NCBI GenBank assembly: GCA_029964075.1
Contig: CM057148.1
Coordinates: 31,737,916-31,801,915, forward strand
Length of the DNA stretch: 64,000 nucleotides
Source: Patiria pectinifera
Lineage: Eukaryota > Echinodermata > Asteroidea > Valvatida > Asterinidae
Direction of reading: 5' to 3'
In this document: piece after piece, positions 1 to 12,200 of the stretch
Layout: each line of letters opens with the position of its first letter
Position numbering within the stretch: position 1 is the first letter of the stretch
Program-made: the position numbers and the translations under genes
Notes under the pieces: generated by a model
Seen by the model: the letters and a program-made list of their open reading frames with translations, nothing else
The model's database searches: none
What the model was told of the DNA's origin: nothing

Positions 1-244
1 TAAGTGTTCATGATATAATTTTGATGAGATCAATGAGGTCTCTGCCCCGGTATCAAGGATGCAATTTACCATTTTACCCCCAATGCAGATTCTAGCTGTG
101 GGACTTTGGGCAAGAAGTTCCCTGCGGAGAGTTTGTGCATTAACCCTATCACCCCCAGCCAGTACAGATGAATCAGGAGTGGGCCCCGACACCCCCTCTG
201 CCACAGTGCCCTCTATGACAGGGGGACAACGTTTCCCAGGCTAG
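1..244 (-). pseudogene. LTR-retrotransposon aspartic protease fragment
   Basis: The reverse strand reads through a retropepsin-like active site, ILDTGAETSLI, preceded by a typical beta strand (RICIGGKMVNC). This marks the protease of a Gypsy/retrovirus-like pol, which would cleave Gag-Pol. The reading frame is -1 relative to the zinc-knuckle ORF upstream, and the two overlap at a CCCCC run near 225, so the junction may be a ribosomal frameshift site or a lost base. The element continues beyond the left window edge, so reverse transcriptase and integrase cannot be seen. Confidence 0.75.
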
Positions 245-533
245 GTTGCGCAGCCACATTCTTTTCTGTTTTAGATTGAGGTATGTTCGGCGGAGGCCCG
301 GTGGCCTCGCCGGCTCTCTTAAGATCATGTTGTCGTTTGTAGTAAACTTCAGCATCATGTCCCCGTTTTGAACAATAGGTACACTGAGGGACAGGGCGCC
401 TTGGTTGATATTGCCTGTTGTTTGCAAGTTGACCTACCACTTTGCTCAATTCAATTACTACTTTACCTACTTCTTGCAACTGAACAGTCATACCCTCAAC
501 TAATATTATGAGTTGATCTTGCCTTTCGGACAT
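213..533 (-). pseudogene. Gag C-terminal (nucleocapsid) segment with degraded zinc knuckle
   Basis: A 106-residue open stretch in the same frame as the gag ORF upstream, separated from it only by a TAA codon at 537-539. It starts with a short coiled-coil-like stretch and then has CTYCSKRGHDAEVYY. This matches the CX2CX4HX4C retroviral zinc knuckle except that the last cysteine is tyrosine. The following frame change leads to the protease. I read it as the nucleocapsid part of a decaying LTR element. Confidence 0.65.
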
Positions 534-536
534 AGA

Positions 537-1307
537 TTAGAGTGTAGTCTGATCGGAAGGTCGGGTTGTGACCTTGTCAACAAGTGTGGGAGTTGGTTCT
601 GCATGATAGGGACTGTCATGTACCGGACCACTGGAAACTGAATCTAAGTCTTGGAAGAGTTTAAGCGCTATGTCCCGAAACTCGAAAAGGGACATGTCTT
701 GGTAATCCATCTCTAGCTTTCGTAATTCACGACGATCATACGGCCTTGCTGCTCCCTTTATAAATTGCTCTTTAAGGGCCTTCTCTCTTAGCCGTGCAAG
801 TGCTTCACTTTCCTGTGGGTCAGCCGCAGCAGACTCTACGCGGTTATAAAAAAGTATAACTGCGCGTCCAAAATCTGCCAATGACTCGCCCTCTAATTGT
901 GTGCGGGCATAGAATGCACCGTTTAGTGATTGTACCGACTCCTGAGGACCAAATCGCGATTGCAAAGTTGCTATCAGCTTCGCAAAATCTTTACGATCTT
1001 GCTTGGGACAACAAAGTATCTCTTCCTTAGCTACTCCTCCAAGGTGGTCCAATACTGCAGAAACCCTATCACTACCCTTAAGGCCTAATTGTCTGCAATA
1101 TGTATCTAACTCATCTAACCATTCGCCAAGGGTTAGGTCTCCAGTGTTCCTAGGGCGACCATAGAATTTGGTCAACTTAACTGTAGGAGCCCTTTGATAT
1201 TTCGGGTTTTGAAGGGCACCTGCAAGTGTTTCAGCCAGAGCCTTCTGAGACTGATCGAGAATTTCCCAAAGGGCCTCTGAGGTTGCCATCTTTTGAGGTA
1301 CTCCCAA
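537..1307 (-). pseudogene. Gag capsid-like protein of an LTR retrotransposon
   Basis: 256 residues. The middle, LTKFYGRPRNTGDLTLGEWL followed by a helical region with LATLQSRFG-like and SLADFGRAV stretches, has the layout of Ty3/Gypsy Gag and the related PNMA family (retrotransposon gag capsid fold). The start is the ATG of MGVPQKMATS; an internal ATG (MATSEAL) is equally plausible. The ORF ends at TAA 537-539, but the same frame continues into the zinc knuckle, so this is either stop readthrough or a nonsense mutation. No clear LTR is visible upstream in the 200 bases beyond 1307. Confidence 0.7.
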
Positions 1308-1526
1308 AAAAAATAATCAAGAAAATGATAGATGGGGATTTCTGTCAAGTTAGCTGTACACCCCTTATACTGGTAAATATACACAACGTGGGATTGGGTG
1401 TCTTTCCCTAAAATTCCATCAATAAACTGTTTACCATGAAAGTAAACACTACAATATCACTTTCCTTAAACGCGACTTCAGAAGGAGTTACAAATGTAAT
1501 ATCAATCTCACTTCTACACTCAAAAG

Positions 1527-1720
1527 TTACTGATTGGCATATAAAATATGCTGGAGCAACGACAGCTACACCTTAAAGATAGCTGTGTAACTATACACAA
1601 AGTCAGCTCGTGTACACGTCAAGAAAAAAATTACTAACTAGCATATAAACTACACACACACATAGGCATCTACACCTTAAAGATAGCTGTGTAACAATAC
1701 ACAAAGTGTGTACATGTGAA
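1527..1720. repeat. Two-copy tandem repeat, about 103-bp unit
   Basis: The block ACACCTTAAAGATAGCTGTG occurs twice, preceded in both copies by TTACT(G/A)A(T/C)T(G/A)GCATATAAA and followed by TATACACAAAGT or a close variant. The copies differ by scattered substitutions. It may belong to the flank or untranslated leader of the neighbouring LTR element. Confidence 0.6.
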
Positions 1721-2116
1721 ACACATCACATTTCACTGAATGCATGTGGTAATCTTTATCCAGATCTGCATGAGGGACCACCTTCACCACAATTTCTGTT
1801 GAGTTTGAGCAAGAAAACCTCACTAAACGTGTTGCATTTGCATGAAAAGCCGAAATGCATATGTGAACAGATATTTACGGGTGTGCACCTAATATAGTGG
1901 GGTGCAACCTGTGGTCAACAAAATATTCAATGAGCTACCACCACATGTACACATGTACAATTGATGCAATACAACTTGAAACGAGAAAACAACGCGTTCT
2001 CGACTTGAACGGTGCTTAACGGATCCGTCCCAGCATAGGATATGGTCAACAGTTGAGGACTCGAGACATCAAACAGGGAGTGTGCTCCAAAAATGTGATC
2101 GACCGTAAGAAGAAAT

Positions 2117-2580
2117 GGCGTTCGGGGAAATTAAAACTTAATATGTGGGAAACTGAAAGTCAATGCCAAAGCTATTCTGTCTACGACGCCACCTTTGCAC
2201 TGATCGCGGAGACCATGGGGCAGTGTTATGTGCACCACGATACTTGAAGGAAAGTCCGCTAAATAATTAGTTTAGGACGCTGAGGCAATAATTCAAAATC
2301 AGAAACAAAATAATTGGAAGCGGAAGCAAAAAGTTTCACTTCTCAGATTGGAATATCAAATTATTTTAATTGATGTCTGATTTTATATAAACAAGGCAGA
2401 ATTAAGTAAATGACAACCAGTTCCCACAATTTGACTTTTATTCATTTAAGTTGAGTTTCACTAAAGTTCCTAACTGTTGCTTAATTTCCTTAATTTCCCT
2501 AAATAAATTTCCCTTACAAATTTCCTACATTTCCTTTATAAATTGCTAAATTTCCTAAACTTAAAATTTCCCCGAACGCC
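2117..2580. repeat. Inverted-repeat-bounded segment (possible MITE)
   Basis: GGCGTTCGGGGAAATT at 2117-2132 is repeated in perfect inverted orientation at 2565-2580, with weaker pairing inwards through AT-rich sequence. The inner right half is built of TTTCCT/AATTTCC repeats. I found no matching target-site duplication at the ends, so transposon status is tentative. Confidence 0.4.
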
Positions 2581-3410
2581 AAGCTGGGTTGTGTTATGGC
2601 ATCAGACTCGCCAACCTATCACACAAAATATTTTATGGAGCAAGAAACCAAAGCTAGGATTAGACACACAACAGTCACTGTAAATTACAGACAGGAAACA
2701 GTCACCGAGTACGACCATGTGATTCACTCACGAAAGTTTTCAACAGATCGAGATGACAAATGAACCTTAAATTACTCTTTTGCCAATCAACACATGAACT
2801 CAAGATTTGTCCAGTAGTATCAGGGACAGCGATGTGAGACCATGAGACACAAATCATGCAATAGATCTAAAAAATATTATCATCAAAAGCTAGGTTTAGG
2901 GGTACAAACTATTCTTCAAAGTACTCACACATTGGCAGCTGATCCGAAAAGGACGGTATTGCTCATCACTTTCCAAGATGGCGAAACACACGTAGATTAA
3001 TGCACCTCACAACCCTTCTCCCGATACTATTAGTTCAACAAAAGTGTCTTTAACAGTTACAGGATACATTTTCCCATATTAATAGGATTTTACAAATAAG
3101 TGAATTCAGGATGAATGCGTCCAAACTGTTTTAAATAATTACTTTTCTCCAAAGGAACTATTTGCACTACATGTGGATGAATAGCAGTGACATGTCGCTA
3201 CACGCTATAAATAGAACTGAGGAAATCACGGTCTCACACGAAGACTACGGAGTCTCTCAAAAGACACGGACCCCTACATTAATAGCTACCATTGTGGTAG
3301 TTGACAGCAATGCGCGTATACCCTCCCACGCGCGGCAATGTGCGTTCGCGTCCGCTACGCTATGTTGTTGGTTGACAACTAGTACAGGCATTATGTGAAA
3401 AATTAAGGGG
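2581..3410. other. Non-coding stretch
   Basis: No coding exon, RNA gene or clear repeat was recognised here. Short open frames (for example 3162-3398) show no codon pattern or domain I know. Confidence 0.5.
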
Positions 3411-5446
3411 TAACGTCAAACAAATTGCAAAAGAAACCATTTAAAAAGGTTATTACTCAGAAAAATCTCCTCTATAACATATTAAAAGTCTTAAGAAATC
3501 CGAGTGGTGGAAAGTAGTTTTCTAATGTGTTTCTTAACCACACCCAGTACCACTTTTTTTGCTACTTTATAATGGAATATTTAGTGATGCTGCAACAATA
3601 ATTTAATACTAAACACAGAGAGTTGATCTTAATTTATTATTGAGATGCCCATTGACTTCAGAAAAGATCTGTAGATGATTTATATTCATTTATTATGCTG
3701 TTATGTATATATATACTATCTGCAATATGATATATATATGAATCTATATATAACATATAGGTTCAGTCTATTCTGCTACCATTGGTTTCACTCACACGCA
3801 CACTGTGTGGCGATCATCAGGCGAATTTACTCATTCTAGACCTTGGTAAGTTTCAATATCCCTATGTTTCCCAAATTTGCGATATGCCGATAATAATTTG
3901 CATAAATGCCATTTATTAATTTGCATAGATTAAAGTTAAAATTATGGCTATCATAGGTGGACATGTCACAATAAAATTTTCCCTGATAATCCAAGTCCAG
4001 TCATGTACATAAATTAATTTCACACCATGGTGCATTGCTATAAGGTTCCTTAAAAAATGAAAGAAATCCAAGTGGTGGAAATATGCCTAATTTGCATAAA
4101 TTAAAAATGGCCACTAATTACATGATTTTTGATTTGGCCATAACTCTAGTCCTGCATTGCTTTTTGGAGTACTTTGAACAACAATTTGTCCTTTGACATT
4201 GATTTCATCATCATTCCAGTTCTGGGTACCTTTTGAGATCCTATGTTTCCTATGGGGTATAATATTTTTTGTTAAGGTTTCTAGCTCTTGTCAAAGTTGG
4301 TATAAGTGTTGAAAAATGTGATATCCCTGTGTCGCAGAGCGAACCCTTGCGCCGCTCTACTCGGACCAAAAATCAAGGAATAACTCAAGAGAACAGAGGA
4401 TTCAACACAGGAGTTACAAATCACAAAAATCAAATTATATATTACGGGAAAGAAATAAACCAAAAAACCGCAAACCTCAATCCGAAAATACGTGGGCGAG
4501 CGTTTTATACCCCTCCTGCATGGGTGCAAGCCAGGAATTGGTATGCAGCAAAGGAAAAAGAATTACGATTTGCATAATTCACCTAGCAGCCACCTCCGAA
4601 GTTACATAACACTTTACCGCCGTAAACAATTAGTGATTGCTAAATCAACTCGGAAAATAAAAGGAATAATTTTAACAGTCTTGTGACACCCTGTACATAA
4701 ACACATTTCAGGGACAAAAAAATCCCTACTTTAAATCCACTAGTACACTGCATAGGGATATCACATTTTGCAACGCGTATGCCAACTTTGAGATGAGCCA
4801 AAAACCGAACAAAAATTATCTTTCCAAATTTTTTGATATTTTGTAGCGAACATCTTGGGGTTTAATTTTCATCCAAGTTTGTCTCAATGTTGAATTTGGA
4901 TTTCTCATGATGTAACCTTTCAAAAGAAATTAAGATTAACACATTTGGCTCACAGATTATAGAAATATGGTCATTTAAAAATGGCAGCAATGTCCATTTT
5001 GACCAAAATTGCCTGGGCGGTAGCGCGAAAACTGTTTGTCCGATGGTGCTAAAACTTAAACTTTCGGCTTTTCAGCCGAAATTACCCCATAAACTAAATA
5101 TGATCCAATTTGAAAGGGTTGGGATTTCAAATTTAAAAGTTTTTGGGGGTGATTTGACACTGAATGGCCCCGATGTCAAATGACAAAATGTTGTTTAAAG
5201 TACCCCGAAAAACAACTTAGGACGAGAGTTATTACTAGATAGCATCTTTTGTCATATTTTTGGCCACTGCATTTTTCTTTGCTAAAGAAGGATTTTTTCT
5301 CATAATTATTTGGATAGACTTTACCTTCCTAAGCTGGAAATTCATTGGTAACATTTTTTTTCTATCTACCATGTGGCGGTCATCTTGGAATTCAAAATGG
5401 CCGCCATTTCGGGCCTAATTTGTACCTAACTTCGGACCTGATTGTC

Positions 5447-5614
5447 ATATGAAGTTCAGTTTGGTGGCAAACCCCATGTTTTTGATACCAAGGAACCCAC
5501 AAAAATCATTGTTGATGGGATATACTCCCAGTGGAGTACCCCATCAACAATAATTAACTTGGGTTCCTTGGTATCAAGAACATATGCAGTTTGCCACCAA
5601 AATGGACTTCATAC
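5447..5614. repeat. Perfect-looking hairpin, about 75-bp arms
   Basis: ATGAAGTTCAGTTTGGTGGC... on the left folds against ...TTTGCCACCAAAATGGACTTCAT on the right. The centre is at ATACTCCCAGTGGAGTA near 5530. Both arms carry the CCAAGGAACCCA / TGGGTTCCTTGG block found elsewhere in the surrounding element. Confidence 0.7.
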
Positions 5615-5700
5615 GACATTCAGGTGCCACCTTATTATTTAAATGAAATCAAAGATGGCCACTTTTTTCGAATATCCAATATGGCCGCCATCCATTTGGG

Positions 5701-5865
5701 CATGGGCGTTGCCAGGATTTTTTCTAGAGGGGGGCAAAAAAAATGTTTGCCCAAAAATGCTTGTATTTCTCAACACATTCTCGATTTATCAGTTTTAGAG
5801 GGGGGCAGGGACATTTTTGCCCCCCCCCCCAACTCATTAAATTTACACCACTTTGTCTTCGCGCC

Positions 5866-5899
<34 letters not shown>

Positions 5900-5973
5900 C
5901 TTCCTTTTTTTTTTTTTTTTTTTTTTGGCTTTCCAGGGGGGGCAAGTGCCCCCTGCCTCTCGCGACGCCCATG
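5701..5973. mobile_element. hAT-like MITE with 8-bp target duplication
   Basis: A 273-bp insertion begins CATGGGCGTTGCCAGG and ends with the inverse GCGACGCCCATG. It is flanked on both sides by CATTTGGG (5693-5700 and 5974-5981), an exact 8-bp target-site duplication as hAT elements make. The interior has extreme homopolymer tracts: G6-G7 runs, C10, and T-rich runs around 5865-5927. No coding capacity. Related ends occur near 14.31 and 15.92 kb. Confidence 0.75.
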
Positions 5974-7262
5974 CATTTGGGATACCTTAATGTGCCAATT
6001 GGATTCCTTGGTATCAAATTTATGGGCTTGCCACCACCACTACTGACTTCATACAACATTAAAGTCAAAATTTATTATGCAAATAGTTCAGAATGGCAGC
6101 AATTATGAAATATCAAAGATGGCTGTCATCAACTGTAAGTACCCCGTCCACAGTGATTTACTTGAGTTCATTCAAATACATGGACTTCATAGGACATTCA
6201 GGTGCAATGTTATTATAAATAAGATCCAAGATGGCGGCTATTTTGAAAAAAAATCCAAGATGGCTGCCATCCATCTAGGATAGATCATCAGCAATGGGTC
6301 ATTAAGATTACTTGGTATCAAATGTATGGGGTTTGCCACCGAAATTGACTTCGTACGCCATTCGAGTCCAAACTATTATGCAAATAAGCCGAAAATGGCG
6401 GCCATATATTTTAAATAGCCAAGATGGCAGCCATCCATTTGGAGTACACCATAAACAATAATGTACTCAGGTTCCTTGGTATCAAAAACATGGGGTTTGC
6501 CATCAAAATAAACTTCATGTGACAATCAAGTCGGAAGTTATGATACAAATTAGGCTCGAAATGGCGGCCATTTTGAAATCCAAGATGGCCGCCACACGGT
6601 AGCTGGGAAAAAATGTCTCCAATGCATTTCCGGCTTAGGGAGGTAAACTCTTTCCAAATGTGGCAAAAAATATTTCTTAAACAAAAAAAAAGCAAAGTAC
6701 ATAACGGCCTATATACTATTATGGCCGCGCCAAATCATATGAAAATCATGTAATTAGCGGCCTTTTGAATTTATGCAAATTAGGCATATTTACACCACTT
6801 GGATTTTTAACAACTTTTTTAGGGACCTTATAGCAATGCACTGTGGTGTGAAATTTGACTTGGATTATCAGGGAACACTCAATTGGTACATCTCCACACA
6901 TGGCATCCATTATTTTAACTTTAATTAGGCAAATTGATATACGGCATTTATGCAAATTATACGGCATTTGGAAAATTTCGGAAACATAGGGATCTTGGAA
7001 TTTACCTAGGACTTGAATAATGAGTAAATCAATGTAAAAGGACTAAAACTGTTGTCTAAAGTACCTCTAAACTCCACCTAGTATGAGATATATGACCAAA
7101 TCAATGTGAAAGTCCTAACATATGCGGCCATTTTGGATTTATGCAAATTAGGCATATTTCCACCACCTCGATTTCTTAAGACTTTTAGTATGTCATTTTA
7201 GGGACCTTATAGAAATGCATTGTGGTGAAAAAATTCTGTTGCAATTTGTTTGAGGTCAAACC

Positions 7263-7660
7263 TTATATTGCCTGTACTAAACTGTGAGTTTCTAAGCTCT
7301 TGATTGTGCGTGACCCTGCCATCAAAAGTAATATTGTCCTAATTCCGTTACTTTTCTGACATAACAATCCAGATACTTATTACAAAAGCATACAAAACGC
7401 TGATTTATTTTTCCGCTGGAAGCCTGATATAAATAATGTTCAATTTGGAAATGAGCCCCAACAAACTATTGCTTGTGCAAGCTCCCTAGGTTTATTTACA
7501 GTAACTGTTTCTGCCATGAAATGTGTATGTGTATGCCTGTTTAACCTTGTCCTTAGACAATCTAATAAACGTGAATTGAAATATGTATAGAAATGACAGT
7601 TTCTGGTCACATTATTGTATGGTAGTTATTTGAAATGTTATGAATGTCATTTATTGCTAG
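7263..7660. other. Non-coding stretch before first recognised exon
   Basis: No coding or repeat feature recognised. It probably belongs to an intron of the membrane-protein gene that follows. Confidence 0.4.
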
Positions 7661-9235
7661 ATGCGAACGTCAAACATCTGTTTGCGATGTGTTTGCTGTT
7701 ATTGGACCTTCATCTGGAGGTTAGTGTGGGTTACCTCCCGAAACATTTTGGCAAGATAGAACTAAATCACGAAACTCAAATTTGATTACTTACTTTTATT
7801 TCAATATCATATTTATTTATTCAGAATAACCTCTTACTTTTTTTGCTGATCTGTTTATTATTGCCATCTGATTATTCTGTACGCTAAGAATGCGTAGTTT
7901 GACAGTTATTGCTTTGCTAAATGGGCTCATTGCTTTTTCGGCAGCTGACGTTCGTGGCAGTTGTCCTGAAGATTGACAAGACAGGATTGGCAACTCTAGA
8001 GATTGTGAAGCTGGTTGTAGGAGTTACATATTCCACCAGTATGTGTGTCCTTGGCTTCTTGTTCGTAAGTATGCCATACTATCGTTTCATTTCCAGTGAC
8101 TTTTAATATTTCTGAAAATTAAATACAAAAATGTCATACTGGAATAAGACATCTTTTAATGAGGATTAAGTATGAGGAGTGTCTCAGAGTTGATGAAAAT
8201 GGTGCTTTATATTTTTCAGTTATTCCAAAAATGGAAATCGCTGGTGTTTGTCATCCCGTTGGCAAGTTTGGCTGAGTTTGCCTACATCATATACAACCTG
8301 GTTGTTGTGAGCATGACTTTTTAACAGATCCATCATTCTTCCAATGTATTTTGTTTATGTGTTTGTATGGTGTTTTCTTTTAGGAAAACTTCAATTGATT
8401 AAGGAATTTTTTCAATTGTGGTAATGGCCAAAACTCTTATTTTGAAAGTAAAGTTGAGGGAAAGGTTTCGTTAAAAAATAACCTTGTAGGGGTATGGGCA
8501 GTCTAATCTGCTTTTGAAACAACATTATGAATGGTCTTCCTTCCAACAGACTGGACAGAACTGGCAAGGCTTCCCCGATGAGGTCGTCCCAGCGTTAATC
8601 TTTGCTGTCAGCATCGCTATTCTTGCAGCGAGGAGCTCGGTATGCGGCCTGCTGATCTTTATATACAAAAAAAATTGGACCGATGTGGGTATGTTAAGTT
8701 CCTAGAAATAATTTGTATAATAATAAATACATATTTTAAAGCAATTATAATTGTGTTGTTCGGTGGCTGGCGGAATAAACTGTTTTATAATCTGATCTAT
8801 TTTTATCCATGAAGATACAATAAATGTGCACAATTTTGAATAACACTTTTGGGAAAAAAATATGAGGAAACAACGTCAATTTGGCCATTACAAATGTCAT
8901 GTATCATAAATTTATTTTTTTGAGAAACGAAGAGCAAGTTTGGGTGCCCTCGTTAATCTTAGCTGTCAGCATCGCTATTCTTACAGTGAGAAGCTCGGTA
9001 TGCGGCCTGCTGATCTTTATATACAAAAAAAATCGGACCGATGATGGTATGTTAAATTCCTAGAAATAATTTCTTATAATGTGATGTTTAACAAAAAAAA
9101 GTATATAAATATACTTTTAGAAGAGAGATATGCCAAAGTTTGTTTAACTCATATTCTGAATTTATTGCATGTTTATAGCTCTACAGAGATGTATCGAGCA
9201 CTGTGAATTGTGATAGAAGACGATTTCATTGGATA

Positions 9236-9279
<44 letters not shown>

Positions 9280-12200
9280 AATGAAATCGTCTTATATTAC
9301 AATTCACAGTGCTCGATACATCTCTGTAGAGCTATAAACATGCAATAAATTCAGAATATGAGTTAAACAAACTTTGGCATATCTCTCTTCTGGACAGACT
9401 GTTTCGTACCATAAGGCACTCATCAGCAGAATGACGAAAAATAGAATACAAGTAGCATCTTACCTTATTTCGAATCAAGCGCGCGCACGCGTTACGCGCG
9501 TTACGTCATTGAAGTTAGTACGCGTTTACGTCACTGAGGTAAGAACACATCTGTCTCGATGCCTGCACTTGAAGACGATTTCGCTTCTCTTATTCAGTGT
9601 GCCTACAAACGATTATGTACTTCTCTGCTATACACAAATTGCATATCTTGTTTACGTTAGAGTATGGCAGTGTTTTCTGAACGATGTCCCATTCGCTCTG
9701 TTTGCGCCCTCTTGCTCTCGGATCTGAATGACTGCTTGTGGTTCGCCAGTCTCGCCTTGTTGGGGACGTGCCAAGGATAAAAAAAAAAAAAAAATCGTTG
9801 GCGGCAGGTTGGGAGGGGGGGGGTGTGCACTGAGACCCCCCCCCCCCCGTTGCCCACGGACTAATTAGTTTAATGCCTGTAACACAAAATGTAACCTTGT
9901 CGCGCAGATACCGTAGAGCTTCTGAGTGACATGGACAGTGCTGAACAGACCTCCGAAGAAGCAGACGACTCACCACATGTATGTAGATTAAGTTGGTCAT
10001 ACTGATTATATTAATGTACCATGCATGTATTGAATCATAACTCGGGAACTTTAACACACACAAATGTTCGTATATTCGTCAAAATCAAATTGCAGCTGGG
10101 ACAAATTAAAAGCTGATATTTTTACACCAATGCAATTCTGTAAAATATTAACATGTCGTCACCGACACCACGAAGTAACACCCATCTACATACCAGTAAA
10201 AACTAGCAATCGGAGAAAACGGCAACTAAAGTTGAACGCCTTCTAAAACAACACTTTGCGTCAAAACGACAGAGTATTTTCAGTTGGGTTTCTCGTTGTG
10301 GACACTTAATGAATTGAATTTACTAAATCTGCTGTTTTTCACTCGTTTGTGTATTAAATAAACAAGAAATAAGAGAAAAAAGATGAGTGTTAGTTCGTGA
10401 AACCGAAAAAGCTGCGAAACTGTAAATTTTCGTTTTCACGAAGTAACACTCTTCAATGTATTTAACACGAGGGAAGTGCAACTTCAGGTCAGCGCGCGCG
10501 CGCTCATACAACTTGTTAAAAGAAGAGTGTTACTTCGTGAACATGTTTTTGCTCACTTATGAGCAGAGTGCCCGCCATGCATTGCAATGGAAAATGGAAC
10601 TTGAGTGTTACTTCGTGAAAACGAAAATTGTCACTTTTGCGCAAAAGTTGCCATGGATACTTAGCGTAATTATTAAAGTAAAGCTCTTGAAGCTTTGAAA
10701 CTTCGTGCAATGGTAGGCCTTGATGAATAATGTTTAAAAATCCAAAAAAAATGAAAATCGAAAAAAAATATGCTTTAACACGGTCGAGTGTTACTTCGTG
10801 GTGTCGTCGACGATGTTTTTTTTAACCTAAAATAGTAATTTCCTTGTATTAAAAAAAAAAAAAAACACCAAAATATAGATGTGTTAGTAGCACCCGAGAC
10901 TGTAGCTACGATTTTGGAGGTTGAATCATTTTTATTTTTACATTACGTTGCATAATCAATCCTCTCATAAAACTCGTTTTTATTTATTACTAGAAGATGT
11001 TCAAGAGACAATGCCGCACTAAATTGTCTGTATGTGAGTGGCTATTTATCATCCTGTGTATCCTCGCTGTTTGCTGTGCATTCGTTTTGTTAGTCCCGTT
11101 GTTTGGAGATGAAGAAAAAGATTCAGCACATCTCATATTGACAATCGTTTTGTGTGTCACAACAGGTTAGTAAGATTTTTTTTTAAATCTTATAAAATAA
11201 GGAAATACATGTGTGCTCGGTCAGTTAAACAAGTCATTACAAGACCTAACCGATTATATCCCAAACCAAAGGCGAGGCATTTTATTGGCGACCAGCACCC
11301 GATTTCACGAAGCGCTGCGACGCGTCTTAACTCGAGTAACTCGCGACGCGTCGTATCTTCCATTTCACGAAAGTTGCGATGTGTTGAACGCGTCGGAAGT
11401 TCTTTGACAACGGCTTAAAACACGTCGCAAGTAACGACGTGTCTTGTGGGCATCGCAAAAAGAGACGAGTCATTTCTAAGCCAGTTTTATGCCATAACAT
11501 TACATAAAAAAGTAAGTCTGTCCTGAGCCTATATGGCCCATCGGGCCGGCGTTTGTCTCCGGTTTCAGTGGCATGAAACGACTGATAATATTTCTATTCC
11601 CCTTGGACATGATGCCAGTCCATCGCAGGTTACTCCCCAGCTAATGCTGGTACCAATTTATACTCCTGGGTGGAGAGAGGGAAGTGGGGATAAAGTGCAT
11701 TACCCAGTGCATTACCTAGACACAACGTATGACCAACAGCCGGATTCGAACCCCTGACCTCTAATCATGAGTCACGAACCTTCACCGCTAGGCCACACTT
11801 CCCCAAACATTATATTAACACGATTATAATACCGAGGCAATGTGTGTAAAGTTGTAAATAAAAAAAAATCATTGAATAAATATGAATTAAACCAGAATAT
11901 TAGAGTGGAAATTTCAAAGTAGCTTTAAAGTCCAATGAGGGCTTGTTTTCTTCAAAATTGCATCGCACGGCCGCCATTTTGTTTTGAGTTTTAACAAATT
12001 TCGAGCTGAGATCCGACGACTGTTTGCTGAATATCAGACGACTTTAAACTGTACGTTGACTAAAAACATAAACAGTCAACGAGTTGTGCTATAAATACAC
12101 CTACGACACGTCGCACTTACGACGTGTTTCGTGAAATGGATCGCAGGACGCGTCGCAGCTGCGACGCATCGTAGAGATCCGACGCGTCGCAGCGCAGCGA

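Larger units (their letters stand above)
3411..7262. mobile_element. Composite element with long imperfect inverted ends
   Basis: The left end (from GTCAAACAAATTGCA near 3414) pairs in inverted orientation with the right end (TTGCAATTTGTTTGAGGTC near 7238-7257). The pairing resumes at AAAAGTCTTAAGAAATC.GTGGTGGAAA (left about 3484, right about 7160-7190). A second pair of arms lies at about 3860-4150 and 6730-7000, both containing ATGCAAATTAGGCATATT-type sequence in opposite orientation. The interior has several diverged copies of a block with CTTGGTATCAAA, TTTGCCACC and AAGATGGCGGCC (about 5455, 5560, 6000, 6310, 6470). No transposase is visible. A foldback-like non-autonomous DNA transposon fits best; the exact ends are uncertain. 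Confidence 0.55.

Noticed and set aside
4269-4577. 102-codon frame with LRRSTRTKN, similar to a retrotransposon polyprotein linker
   Set aside because: The match is short and no other Pol or Gag motif lies near; it sits in an inverted-repeat element.
5724-6108. Lysine- or phenylalanine-rich frames
   Set aside because: They arise from T/A homopolymers inside the small hAT-like MITE.
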